From contig CM062379.1 of NCBI GenBank assembly GCA_031310005.1, forward strand, positions 1-64,000: a stretch of DNA of 64,000 bases, in the 5' to 3' direction. This stretch comes from Dactylellina haptotyla (taxonomy: Eukaryota; Ascomycota; Orbiliomycetes; Orbiliales; Orbiliaceae). The position numbers and the translations under genes are program-made. The notes under the pieces were generated by a model. The model worked only from the letters and a program-made list of their open reading frames with translations, was not told the origin of the DNA and searched no databases. Positions 13,129 through 23,699 of the stretch are shown piece after piece (within the stretch, counting starts at the first letter, position 1; the number at the start of each line of letters is the position of its first letter).

Positions 13129-16100
13129 TCACTCTCCATCCATCGCATCAATCAATGATGTATCATAAGTTTTCTGTGCTTTCTCCCTAGCTGACTGTGT
13201 TCCATTCCTGTTTGCTGGCTTGTCTGGATCCGCACCCCGTTTGACTAAAAACCTCACAACTTCTTCGTTGCCTGGAGTTGCGCATACCCAAAGTAGTGAC
13301 TCCGATTCATGTGGCGGTTTCCCTTCGATATCCATTCCATAATCTAGCAATATCTTTATGAACTCGCCGTGTCCCCTGCGTGCCGCTGTGAACAGCGCTG
13401 GCAGCCCACCGGTTTTAATATTTTCACCCTTACAGTGGTCTAGCAGCAACCGAAGCAGCTGCAGCCGTAGCGGGCTGACTTTATCATTGCAAACCTCTGA
13501 GAGAGCATCTCCACCGTGACCGCTCGGCTTCACCGGATCCGCTCCGGCCTCCAAGAGGGCGTTGACAATGTCCATACACGCCTTCTGGCGACTGTGGTCG
13601 TTCACCCATTGGGTGGCCCCTTTGACAGCCTCTCTGAGTGGTAGCGAGCTCGTCGATCTACTCATACCACGTCCGGTCCTATTACAGTTAGGGTCTGCAC
13701 CAGCACCAAGTAGAAGCTGTACGCACTGGACGCTGTAGGCTTCAACCGCGCTGAATAGTGGTGTGGGGCCCACACCGTCAATATCCGGTGGTGAACCATA
13801 GTCGTCCGCTGATCTGGGCGGCTTTGCAGCCCCGTGATCAAGGGGTAATTTAAGTATTCCAGCATTGCCTCTGCGGGCGGCGAGTTGGACTGGCGTATGG
13901 CAAACGTCTATTCCAGAGACGTCATCTCCCTTGGCCAGCCGATCGCGCACCATTTCAATGTCGTCATTGTCGACGGCCCACTGAAGTGGAGATTGCATAT
14001 AGCCCGGCGGCGCATACTTATACCTTGAATGCACATTGCCGCTGGCGCCCTGTTCATAAAGCCACTTGACTACTTGATGGCCGACCGACCTGCCGCTGTA
14101 CCTTAGCCACTCCTGAAGCACCTGCTTGCGGGTTCGCTGGCCTCGTGCCTTCTCGGATTCAAGAAGCATCTGCAGTATGGCCGTATTCTTTTCCCCAAGC
14201 GCCTCCTGTTCTAGCGTGCGGCCATATGAGCTCTGGACGGTTGCTCGGGGGTCCACCCCAGCCTCAATGAGTATAGCTACGTTAGCTTCGTTGTTACCAT
14301 GGATGGCCGAATACAGCGCCTCTAGGCTGGCCTTCCCCGCCGCACCGGCTTTTATTAGCGCACCTACAGCAGGCGAGTTGTACTTGCCTGCCTCAGTAAG
14401 CAAATGACTTAGCCGCTCAGGTGTCGGGAAGACAGGCAAAATCTGCTCGGGATTCGAGAGGAGCGTTGCCATCATCCCTCCACGCTCTCGAGATGTCGCG
14501 TATTCAAGTACGCTCTCGTGCACTTTTGCACCTGCTTTCTCGACGAAATATGCCAGGATATCCGGCTTCTCGTCCATGAGGGCACAATATACTGCGGTGT
14601 GATCAGGGTTTCCAACTGACTGATTGACATCCGCCCCACGCGCAACAAGCAGCTCGGCCATAGCAACAGAGGCCTTTGAGCAATGATGAATTGCTGCTTT
14701 TCCGTTCGAATCCCGCCTGTTAACATCGGCGCCGAGATCGAGCAGGAGCTTGGCTGAGTCGAGGTCATCTTTGAAAACGGCTCCGATGAGAGGTACACGA
14801 TTAGGCCCATTCGGGTCAGCACCGCGGTCGAGAAGCATACCGGTGATAGCTGAGTGCTGGCACCATATCGAGAGATAGAGTGGGATTGTATTAAAGTTTC
14901 CTTCAGCGGTGAAGGCGGGCGATGTAGAATGTTTTTTCTTCGCGCCCATGCCTGGCGCGGCCTCGCTTCCGAGCGAATCAAGGAGCAGTGTGACAAGCTC
15001 CTTGTTTCCTTCTTCAATAGCGGTGTGTAAAGCATTATGCTGTTGCCAATAGTGCTTCGACTCAATTTTGAGGGTAAATAGGGCACCGTGCTTCACGAGA
15101 TATCTCACTAGTTGGAGGTTTTTAGATAGAGCGGCACTGTCGAGGGGTAGCCCGGCTGAACCTCTGACATTTAGATCTTGGCCTTTCTCGTGGAATAATT
15201 TAACGAGGTCTAGCCGTCCGAGGGCGGCGGCGATATTCAAGGGTGAGAAGCTGTCGAAGCGAGCCTCGGCACCGTAGTCTAGAAGAAGATTTACCATTTC
15301 GTCATCTCCTTTTTCTGTTGCAATATGAAGAGGGGTGGTGCGCCGGTTCCGATCCTGGACGGGCAAGTCGTTGATGCTCTTGTCTTTATCCAGTATAAGC
15401 TTGACAATTTCGTAATCTTGAGCGGTTACGGCCATGTGCAAGCTGTTTAGCCCTTCACGGTCACACTCGGACGCTTTCAGGCCAGCATCCAAGAGCGCTG
15501 CAACAGCTTTTACACGCTTCTCTCGCACTGCCCAATGTAGTGCTGACCATTCGCCGTTCGTTTTCGAGGACTCTACTACGTGCGGTAGGAGTGCTTCCAC
15601 CATTTCTCCGTCAGATACATAAGACAGCGGCAACCTGCCCGCGGTATTGGCAATATCGCTACTAGCACCTGCGTCTAAAAGCAGCCTCGCGGCTGTGACG
15701 TTACCGGCTACCACGGCAGAATGTAACGGTGTATACCCCCTCTTTGTCTTAGCGTTTAGACGTACTGTCCTATGCTTGACTAACTCGCGAACCACGATGC
15801 GGCTGCCCTGCTCGCTGGCAAGGTGGAGTGGGGTGCAGCGGTCACGATCCTCCGCGCTGGCTTTGGCACCACTTGACAAGAGTTTGATGACGCAAGATTC
15901 GCTCCCGGCCTTCGCGGCATGGTGTAGGGGCGTCCAACCATTGTCGTCTTGTTGGTCAACATTCGCGCCGGGGACGAGAAGGCGTGTGAGGGACGGCAGG
16001 TCATCTCCGTAAGCGGCTGTGTGGAGAGGGAAGGGGTTGATTGTAGCAGTGACCGGAGCTGCCTGGTTTTTAGAAGGCTCGTCGTCTTCGTCGTTGTCGT

Positions 16101-18078
16101 CACCGAAGAAACGTTTCCTAGCCTCGCATAAGCGGGCCTTGAACCTCTCGTCTGCTAATAGTGTTGAGATGTATTTCATGCATTTGCTCAGTTCCTCAGT
16201 TTCTGGCGCCGCCGGTGTCGACTCTGAGATCTCCTGCTCCAACGGCAAACTCAACATCGCCGTACGCTCGATCAACTCTAGAATCTCCTTGGCCATCTCC
16301 TGGCTACGCGGGATAGAACCTGTGATTTCGCCGGAAACCAGACCCCAGGAAGCGTCTCTTAGTAAGGTCGTAAGTTTGCGGAACAGCTTGCCGGCTGCGG
16401 CTGGCGGTAAAGAAGGGTCGTTCTCGAGCCGGACCATTGCTTTGTTCGCAGCATCCCACCATCTTCGGGAAGTCAGTTTGTCTGGAGTCAGCGATCCAGA
16501 CATCTGTGCAAGACCCTGCAGCTCAGTGTCAATATCCACCTGAAACGATGTTTTCCCAAATAACCTGCTCGGCTGGTCCTCCTCTCCGTCTTCTTCTTCT
16601 TCGACTTGATCTTCTTTGACTTGATCTTCTCCAAAGTTGTCTTCATCAGAGTCGCCCTCTGGTAAGCAACAAGAGCCGCAAAACCGTGAGACCTGGTCCG
16701 TTTGCGGATCTCTTGCCGTGATCTGTTCTAGTAGCTCGGACGCTGACAATCGATCCTTCCTTTCCATCTGCAGCAACTCTGTAATCCACGCCAATGGGAT
16801 ATCATCCGCCCTTGTTACCCCTTTGCCTTCTAGTACTTTAATCCACTCCTTGTTTGCGACATCGTTGGCTCGATGAAATATACTCTCGGACCCATGGCTG
16901 TTATAGAACTCTTTCAGATTCTCAAGCGTCTCTCCCTTGAGTATCGTCACCATCTCCAGGAAAACACATCCTAACGACCACATGTCGGCGGAAGCGCCAC
17001 GCGGTTCGTGCTCTGCCACTTCAGGTGCTGCGTAGCGCGGAGTTAACGCTGCTGGTGCACCCTTGGTAGTGGACCGCGAGAGCTCAGCCCAGTCAAACGA
17101 GAGTCCAAAGTCGGTCAGCAGCACGCCAGTTCCGGGCATAACCAAGATGTTCTGCGGTTTGATGTCCTTGTGACGGATCTGAGAGAAGTGCAAATAGTCG
17201 AGCGCGCTGGCGAGGCAGCCAAAATAAGTACGAAGCAGACCGCGCTTTTCCACAGAGGTTGTGTCATCCAAACTGCTCCCATCGCTACCGGCGCTGCTAA
17301 CGGTAGCGGTAATAGTCCTGTTGTTGTCTTCGGCAACAATTTTGTTGAAAAACCAGGCCAGGTTTCCATCGGCAACGGGCGCCATGATAATTCCCAAGTG
17401 CTGGGCATCTGTATAGCTCCCAACATACTCAACGGTGTGCCTATGCCTCAACCGCTTCAACACCTCTAGCTCCGCCTTGAATGCTTTCATATGTTCTTTC
17501 GCCCTTGGTCCCGCTCCACCACCTTTGCCCACTGGCCCTCTAGGTAATCGCTTTCGTGCATACTCCTTCCCACTCACCACGCTGACCACTTTGTCGACTG
17601 CACCAAAGCCTCCTACGCCCAGTGGACCTTTGCTCTTGAAGGGGAGTGGCTCGTCTGGCCCAAAATGACGGTGGCGCCCTCGCTCTCCTTTCTCGAGATC
17701 AATAGCCTTAGTGAGCACGACAGATTGGGCGCGCACGAAGGCTGAGCGGACGGCGAGAGGCACGCCATCGGGCAAAGAGCCTAGCGAGAACGGCAACCAG
17801 AAGTCAGTCAGGCCTTGAGCAAGAAAGATGGAGTCGAGGAGTGGTAGCTGGTCAATGAGACGGAGTACTGTGTAGAGGCGCGGAACTCGTGCCCAGCGAG
17901 AGTTGATAAGTTCAAGAAGGGAGGCGATCTGTTGGATCTCGAGCTCGAGATAGCTGCGAGGGGGGTTGCTTATATTGACCCAGTCATCAGTAGCGGAAGC
18001 GTCGTGCGTGACTTCTCCGGGGAGAGTAAAAAAATCATCGAGGGATTTCCCTTCCACAGCAGATTCGGAAGCGGCCAT
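13129..18078 (-). CDS. Protein kinase with long C-terminal ankyrin-repeat array
   Basis: Intact 1649-residue single-exon frame starting at ATG 18078. Residues about 1-145 form a hydrophobic N-terminal region common in fungal kinases of this class. A Ser/Thr kinase domain spans about 150-450: glycine loop GVGGFG (154-159), lysine in YARKRL (K176), catalytic loop HKDIKPQN (303-310, HKD in place of HRD but with Asp305, Lys307 and Asn310 kept), DFG (323-325), and APE (351-353). Catalytic residues are complete, so activity is likely. A Glu/Asp-rich linker lies at about 476-508. From about 684 to the C-terminus come many ankyrin repeats (for example GWTPLHHAAKAG). The architecture resembles animal RIPK4/ANKK1. 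It is divergent from the HeLo-pseudokinase gene across 455 bp. A role in recognition or cell-death signalling is inferred, not shown. Confidence 0.92.
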   Translation of the reverse strand: MAASESAVEGKSLDDFFTLPGEVTHDASATDDWVNISNPPRSYLELEIQQIASLLELINSRWARVPRLYTVLRLIDQLPLLDSIFLAQGLTDFWLPFSLGSLPDGVPLAVRSAFVRAQSVVLTKAIDLEKGERGRHRHFGPDEPLPFKSKGPLGVGGFGAVDKVVSVVSGKEYARKRLPRGPVGKGGGAGPRAKEHMKAFKAELEVLKRLRHRHTVEYVGSYTDAQHLGIIMAPVADGNLAWFFNKIVAEDNNRTITATVSSAGSDGSSLDDTTSVEKRGLLRTYFGCLASALDYLHFSQIRHKDIKPQNILVMPGTGVLLTDFGLSFDWAELSRSTTKGAPAALTPRYAAPEVAEHEPRGASADMWSLGCVFLEMVTILKGETLENLKEFYNSHGSESIFHRANDVANKEWIKVLEGKGVTRADDIPLAWITELLQMERKDRLSASELLEQITARDPQTDQVSRFCGSCCLPEGDSDEDNFGEDQVKEDQVEEEEDGEEDQPSRLFGKTSFQVDIDTELQGLAQMSGSLTPDKLTSRRWWDAANKAMVRLENDPSLPPAAAGKLFRKLTTLLRDASWGLVSGEITGSIPRSQEMAKEILELIERTAMLSLPLEQEISESTPAAPETEELSKCMKYISTLLADERFKARLCEARKRFFGDDNDEDDEPSKNQAAPVTATINPFPLHTAAYGDDLPSLTRLLVPGANVDQQDDNGWTPLHHAAKAGSESCVIKLLSSGAKASAEDRDRCTPLHLASEQGSRIVVRELVKHRTVRLNAKTKRGYTPLHSAVVAGNVTAARLLLDAGASSDIANTAGRLPLSYVSDGEMVEALLPHVVESSKTNGEWSALHWAVREKRVKAVAALLDAGLKASECDREGLNSLHMAVTAQDYEIVKLILDKDKSINDLPVQDRNRRTTPLHIATEKGDDEMVNLLLDYGAEARFDSFSPLNIAAALGRLDLVKLFHEKGQDLNVRGSAGLPLDSAALSKNLQLVRYLVKHGALFTLKIESKHYWQQHNALHTAIEEGNKELVTLLLDSLGSEAAPGMGAKKKHSTSPAFTAEGNFNTIPLYLSIWCQHSAITGMLLDRGADPNGPNRVPLIGAVFKDDLDSAKLLLDLGADVNRRDSNGKAAIHHCSKASVAMAELLVARGADVNQSVGNPDHTAVYCALMDEKPDILAYFVEKAGAKVHESVLEYATSRERGGMMATLLSNPEQILPVFPTPERLSHLLTEAGKYNSPAVGALIKAGAAGKASLEALYSAIHGNNEANVAILIEAGVDPRATVQSSYGRTLEQEALGEKNTAILQMLLESEKARGQRTRKQVLQEWLRYSGRSVGHQVVKWLYEQGASGNVHSRYKYAPPGYMQSPLQWAVDNDDIEMVRDRLAKGDDVSGIDVCHTPVQLAARRGNAGILKLPLDHGAAKPPRSADDYGSPPDIDGVGPTPLFSAVEAYSVQCVQLLLGAGADPNCNRTGRGMSRSTSSLPLREAVKGATQWVNDHSRQKACMDIVNALLEAGADPVKPSGHGGDALSEVCNDKVSPLRLQLLRLLLDHCKGENIKTGGLPALFTAARRGHGEFIKILLDYGMDIEGKPPHESESLLWVCATPGNEEVVRFLVKRGADPDKPANRNGTQSAREKAQKTYDTSLIDAMDGE

Positions 18079-18533
18079 CTCGATAACAACTATATCCTGA
18101 TATTATTTCCTTTCGGTCTTTGTCTTTGTGCACTGTGTTCTTCCTTTGCTTTTCATGAGGCTGAAGACATGTTGGTATCCGCATCCTAGGAGCCTCTTGT
18201 CATTCATATACATGAGGTATAAAGGTATATGCTTAAGTAAGATACTTAGATATATACCCCTCAATGCATGAGGTGACAAAGCGCAACTTGAGCATCCCTG
18301 TCCTTAGAATCTATTGGCCGCCGATTGATTAGCTAATTAGATCATGACCTATTTCTCCAATTCTCAGCCGCGCGTTGCCAAAGGCGTTTGTGTTGCCGTC
18401 ACACAAAACTACTTGTATTTATATTCAAATTCAACCCCACTTATGCACTCAGCTAGCTAGCATAACTTGCTAGAGCCCAAGCAACTGCCGTCGTTCTTGA
18501 TATCTAGCCGCTGCCAGGAGCTATATCGCAATC
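18079..18533. promoter_or_regulatory. Shared divergent promoter region
   Basis: 455 bp separate the ATGs of two large genes transcribed away from each other, so both promoters must lie here. Near the middle (about 18213-18263) an imperfect dyad, TGAGGTATAAAGG against TATACCCCTCA, could bind a dimeric regulator or hold TATA-like elements. ATGAGG recurs at about 18268. Co-regulation of the pair is inferred from the arrangement. Confidence 0.5.
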
Positions 18534-20550
18534 ATGGATCCTCTATCTATTGCCGGTTTGGCCCTTGGGGCCGCGGGACTCACCTTTCAAATATTTTCTG
18601 GCTGCGTGGCAGGTATGCAGATGCAGAAACCCACGCATCGCGTCGGCAAAGACTTTCAAAGGTGTTATATCTGACAAGCTATCTCTCGTGGACGGTCCAG
18701 CATATCAATTATTACTAGATGCGAATGACATGCCGGAGAAGTACCAGTTCCTTTGGGTCCGGCTACAAATGGAGCAGCACAAGCTCCTTGACTGGGGTGA
18801 GATTGTCAACATGTCCGAAGACGACACCTCAATACATAGCGGCCTTCGTTTCAGCCGGCATCTGATCAACGATGTCCTACACCAGATCGAGGCCCTACTC
18901 CTTGATATCAACGGGCTTAGTGCACGCTACAAGCTCAAACTCCTGGTAGATGAGCGCAGCGCGCCTGCCACTCCCCCCCCTCCTTACTCACGGTCCCAAC
19001 AGGCTTCAGGCCGGGCTATGAAGGCGAAAGCGCTTAGCCTTATCGCCCAGTCAAGGCGATACCCCACGCGGCTCCGCTGGGCCGCATTTGACTGCAAGAA
19101 TTTCGAATCGCTACTCACTGATCTAGCCGTGTTGAACGATAGCATGATGTATTTCTTGGAAACGGAACAAAAGTCCGCTGCCTATAAGCTCCAGCAGAAC
19201 ACATTCATGGAGATTTTACAGGTTAGCGATAAGGTGAATCAGCTTGTTGATCTTGTGACCTCGCTCGAGGTTTCTGGCAGATCAAGCAGCACCGATACGG
19301 GCCTTCCTGCTAGTGGTTTAAGTGGTGCTCCAAGTGGGGTGCAAGGAGGCTCAACTACGGAGGCTCGGATCAGCCACGAGAAACGGCTTCTCCAGCTTGC
19401 GCGGTTCAAGGCCCTCTCGGTTGCTGTTGAACAAAGCCCGGATGATCCCGTGGCAGTAAGTCTTCGCAAATCAGTTACTGAGAATCTAAAACTTAACGCC
19501 GAAGAATTGGTCGAAATCAAGGCTACCACAGCTTCGGTACAACATCCATCTTCTGGGAGTAGGACGTCGTACACCTACCGCGGTTTAGGCGTCTGGGTAG
19601 AATGGAAAACCTACGTGGCACAGGGACTTGAGTCACTGCCCCCAGGCTACGTTGAGGATCGTGTACGCAAGCTGGCAGCACTTCTGCGCAATGAACAGAA
19701 GCCGGTCGAATTCCGCGTGCCAGATTGCCTGGGTTATATGCACCAGCCGGAGTTAGAGCGGTTTGGATATGTTTTCTGCTGGCGAAAAGCGGAGAACAAC
19801 CAAAAGGAGAATTATAGTCCTCCTATTTCCCTTCATGCCCTGCTGCGGAGTCTAGATTACCCTCCGCCTCTTGGCACTCGCATCGCCATCATGCGTGCTA
19901 TAGCGACTTCAATATGGTTCCTACATGCGACAAATTGGTTGCATAAAGGACTTCGAAGTGAGAATGTTATTTTCCAGTTTCTAGGAGACGTTTCATCGAC
20001 GCCAATAACTGAACCCAATCAAACCTTGCTTAGCGAGCCCTTCATCTCCGGCTTTGAGTACTCCCGACCCGCAGAGGCCGGCGAGCGTACAGAGCGACCT
20101 GCTGTCGACTCACTCTACCACGAACTATATCGACACCCTCATGCACAGTTCGACCTTCCGCGTGAGGTCGGCGTGGGACGGACAGCAACAGGTATTAACA
20201 AGAGGTTGGGCTTCCGTCACATATACGATGTGTACGCCCTTGGTGTCGTATTGTTGGAGGTGGCCCTGTGGGAACCGGTGCACAAACTTGTAGGCGTGAA
20301 AGATGAGGCGGCGGTAATGCCGAAGGAGGCGCGGGGAGCACACACGGCACTGGCGGAGAATAGAAAGTACGAAGGAAAGCTAAGGGCGGTGGTGGGAGAC
20401 AGGGTCGCGGAAATGGTGGTCGCGTGTATTAGAGGAGAATTGGTAGCGAAGGAGGCAGTGGAGAACCGAAGTACCGAAAATTACAATATGATGCTGCAAG
20501 CCGCGCTGGGGGGGAAGATAGTAAAGCGGCTAGATGAGATAGTGATTTAA
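18534..20550 (+). CDS. HeLo (HET-S N-terminal) domain plus pseudokinase protein
   Basis: The true start is ATG 18534, not the downstream in-frame ATG at 18550-18552. Exon 1 (18534-18612) encodes MDPLSIAGLALGAAGLTFQ, the classic HeLo/HET-S N-terminus. It joins exon 2 (18701-20550) across an 88-bp intron (GTATGC...TCCAG, CTGAC branch-like site), giving FSGCVAAYQLL and 642 residues. HeLo covers about 1-230; in the HET-S family this domain inserts into membranes and kills the cell when activated. A low-complexity linker follows. A kinase fold at about 345-615 keeps LHKGLRSENVIF (HKG at about 441-443) and an alpha-F-like DVYALGVVLLE, but lacks the catalytic Asp, the catalytic-loop Lys and DFG (SGFEY near 476), so it is a pseudokinase. 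HeLo-pseudokinase parallels MLKL. It is probably a partner of the divergent kinase-ankyrin gene (inference). Confidence 0.9.
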
Positions 20551-21412
20551 ATGCTTATGATGCACTATCATATTCAACTACGAAAGTGCGCATTTTGTTT
20601 AGCCGACAAGTGAACTTGCCGGAGAAATTTGGCAACACCAGATTTAACATAAAGCGTCGAGCTTCCAAGCCAGTCCCTTAAATAATATGTGTTTGATGTG
20701 ATGCCTTTCTTGGCAGATCTGGAAGGTTCTTGTATATCTTTAAATTTCTTTGATACACTTTTTATGTACGCTATATATAATTGTACTATTAATTATCTTT
20801 TGCGTAAATTACGGCAAACTTTTTGTTCCTTTTCGAAAGCGGCACGATGTAGATGTTACTTTCATTAGCGTTAGCTACACTTGTAGTATTTGATGATAGC
20901 GATTCTCCCTCTTCCAACAGAATAAATGGAATTAATAAATTCTAAGTCTGATTCATTCTGCGCTTTTCAGTAGACTGTCTAAGATAGGTTTAGAGTCGCT
21001 CAAGTTTCTAAAAATAACTAGCAAGCTTATGCGGTATTCGAACTTAGCTGTATATCATTGCTATGTATTATCTTTTATAAATTTATCCCGCAAAATGCTT
21101 GTTATTTTTAGAAGTTTTTGAGGATAAAAGCTCTGGACTTTTTTAAGTCTTAGAGGACAGAGAGAATAACAAGATATTTTTGCCGTTGTTTTTAATAGGT
21201 AATCATTTATATAAAAGTATCTAATCTTTTAGATTCGCTCAATAAACTCTAAAAAGCATCAAAAAACAAGTATCCGTTTGGGAGGTCTAATAAAAGTATA
21301 AGAAAAGAAAAAAACATAAAACTTTCAAGGCCAATATAATGGAACGTGATCCTAAATTGAGGAATATACTTAAATATTTACGCACTATCTCGGATTTTAC
21401 AAGCAAAAAATG
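20551..21412. other. Intergenic, A/T-leaning, with a fold-back repeat
   Basis: No gene is supported. The stretch lies between the 3' ends of the HeLo gene and the small secreted protein gene (convergent), so it should hold both terminators. It contains the fold-back structure annotated separately. Confidence 0.5.
20995..21135. repeat. Fold-back element (MITE-like inverted repeat)
   Basis: TTTCTAAAAATAACTAGCAAGC (about 21005-21026) is an imperfect inverted match to GCTTGTTATTTTTAGAAG (21097-21114). The similarity extends on both sides (AGAGTCGCTCAA against TTGAGGATAAAAGCTCT, and GCGG against CCGC inward), giving arms of about 35 bp around a loop of about 45 bp. Size and shape suit a small MITE. 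No clear target-site duplication was found. Confidence 0.5.
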
Positions 21413-21727
21413 CTACAGTCCATTCAGTTTAGCCATAGCATTATTAACCTTTTGTCGAGCAGAATTAATTACAGTAGGATTTGCACCGTTAGCTATAGCA
21501 TTATTAAGCATTTGCTTCGCTGAATTGAACATTGATTTGAAATTGGTGTTTATTCCATTAGGAAAACCAGGTCCAAAGTTATTTGCGGGGTTTATCACTC
21601 CTGTGCGCATCGCATCGCCGCTGGTGGGGTTCAATGTTCCTTTAGTGCAATTTATGCAGTTATTGATGGTGAATGGAACTGCAGAGACAGCGGTTGCACT
21701 GATAATGAATAATAAAGAGAAGCGCAT
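21413..21727 (-). CDS. Small secreted protein with internal repeat
   Basis: A 104-residue intact frame starting at ATG 21727. Residues 1-16 are a clear signal peptide (MRFSLLFIISATAVSA, likely cleavage before VPF). The mature protein is about 88 residues, with one CxxC (CINC, 24-27), a Gly/Asn/Pro-rich middle, and a C-terminal 20-residue period repeated twice: FNSAKQMLNNAIANGA (67-82) and INSARQKVNNAMAKLN (87-102), probably amphipathic helices. No enzyme motif is present. Size, secretion and lack of a known domain are typical of fungal effector candidates. No family is recognised, so function is unknown. Confidence 0.75.
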   Translation of the reverse strand: MRFSLLFIISATAVSAVPFTINNCINCTKGTLNPTSGDAMRTGVINPANNFGPGFPNGINTNFKSMFNSAKQMLNNAIANGANPTVINSARQKVNNAMAKLNGL

Positions 21728-23699
21728 GCTGAGCTAATTCGTCGAAGGGAGATCAGGGATTAGAGATTTAAGCTTTCGAGGATGAAAAGTAAGGGTTACG
21801 AGTGGGAGGTTTAGAATTCGCTAAGCTGCTGGAAGGATTCTCTATTTCGCTACAGGGAATTTTAGAATTTGTGGTATTGTTATCGCCGGCTTTTATGGAC
21901 GATATACTTGAAGACCAGCTTCAAATAGATACAAATCTAGCAGATAAGAAAGCTAAAATGAGGAAGCGATAGCGAATCTGTGGAGAGAGCGTAAATAGTA
22001 TGAGAAACATCCGCAGGAGTAGGTGTAGCGAGCTTTTAAATATTATATTTCGCTATTCGCTTATAAACTAGAATCTTAGAGGCGGGATATAGTTGCCAAG
22101 CAATCTCAAACTCACAGGCCATTCAAACCGTTAGCGCCGACACTATAAAACTGTTAACACGATAATTTCGGGCTTAGTCAGGCCTGCTACTATTGCAGCC
22201 ATCTGGGGATGCATCGGATAAAACCGTCTTGTTTGGAAATAAGCCGAAACGCAGCCAAAATGTAGTATGTTACACTTGGATTAAGCCGTGAAACAGGGAT
22301 GATGTAGATCTAGGGTACAGCTTTGTTATATACTTGTTACATGGGGAGAGTCATACAGGCTGAAGATACGTACAGACAGGGTTTTGCATTATAACCAGAA
22401 CTATTCTATATTACCAAATGAAGCAGCAAAGTAGATAACGTCAGTAATGTATACCCTGAGCCCTAAAACTGGGGATCGAGGTTATGACGTCTTATCGGCG
22501 TTGAATCTTATCCAACACTACGGCGCGCCATGCTACTGCCTACGACAAAAATCATTCACAGAACACGATATTCTCAACACAAGTATCTGCTCGACACTTC
22601 ACCTCCGCTCTTCAATTATCAATCTTCAACAGCCAGGTATCTTCAACAGTAGAAGATTATGACGTAGCCACAAAGGCGTGGATGCGTCATGGCCTTGAAC
22701 GTCTCATCCCAAAACGGCTGCCCGTAACGTGTTGCGTTGTAACGCTCTCGGCGTAACCTGAAAGCTTAAAAGTCATTGCATTGTTCTGCATTCGAATTTC
22801 TGTTCATTTGACCCGGATGTTCCGATATCACATATACTGCGTTTGATGATATGATACGAAAAGCTTGTGTTGTGGGGCTGTGCGGGTAGAAGCTTGTGTC
22901 ACCATATCCCTGCTTCGGTCGCACTACATTGATGCTTTGACACATGCAGCCTATAGAACGGGAGGTATAGCTATTTCTTTGTGCCTCCGATTCATTCTGA
23001 ACAGATCGGCTGATTACACGCAAGAAAAGAGATGAAATTAGGTTAAGGTATCAATTCATCCCAGTTTCAGCCAAGTATCAATAATATTATTGTATTCCCC
23101 GGGTTCTGCATATTGCGGTAAACGAACGAACAGTGAGGATATTCGAACAGAGTACAACAAGTTTCCCACAGCTTAGTTGAAATTCCACTTCGATGGTATC
23201 AAAAGAGCAAAATTCTTCGCGATCTAAAGAGGGGCTGATAAGACTTTCTATAGGTATCATTGATTCTCAAAGCAAAGACGACTTTCATTCGAATAACCAT
23301 TAGAAGCTTCAATTGCCGTATGCTAGTGGAGTAAATTCAAGTTTAATACATTAATAATTCTTAACTAGCCTATATGCCGTTATCAAACAAAATATAACAT
23401 CAAGATAATATGCTTTCTTATATTTTTGGAAAGTACATCCTGCCATTTATACTTAGATAAATTAATCATTAATGTATTTATTTATTATCATTTACTATAA
23501 AAATCGTTACACACAATACTGGTCTAAACGATTATTTATAAGCAGAGCCAGATATAATTGCCTATATAAACAATCTACCTCTCACTTGTTATAAAGATCG
23601 GTTTATAATACAGAATTAGTAATTGATTTTCGTTTAAATTTATTTAATATTCAATAGAACTAAGCACTGGTTCCACTGACTAATATTTGTTAGGCTATT
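21728..23699. other. Intergenic, nothing convincing
   Basis: About 2 kb without a supported gene. Short frames at 22447-22662 (+) and 22766-23023 (-) lack signal peptides, domains or splice links. The part from about 23330 to 23660 is A/T-rich and probably the 3' flank of the minus-strand membrane protein gene. Confidence 0.45.
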
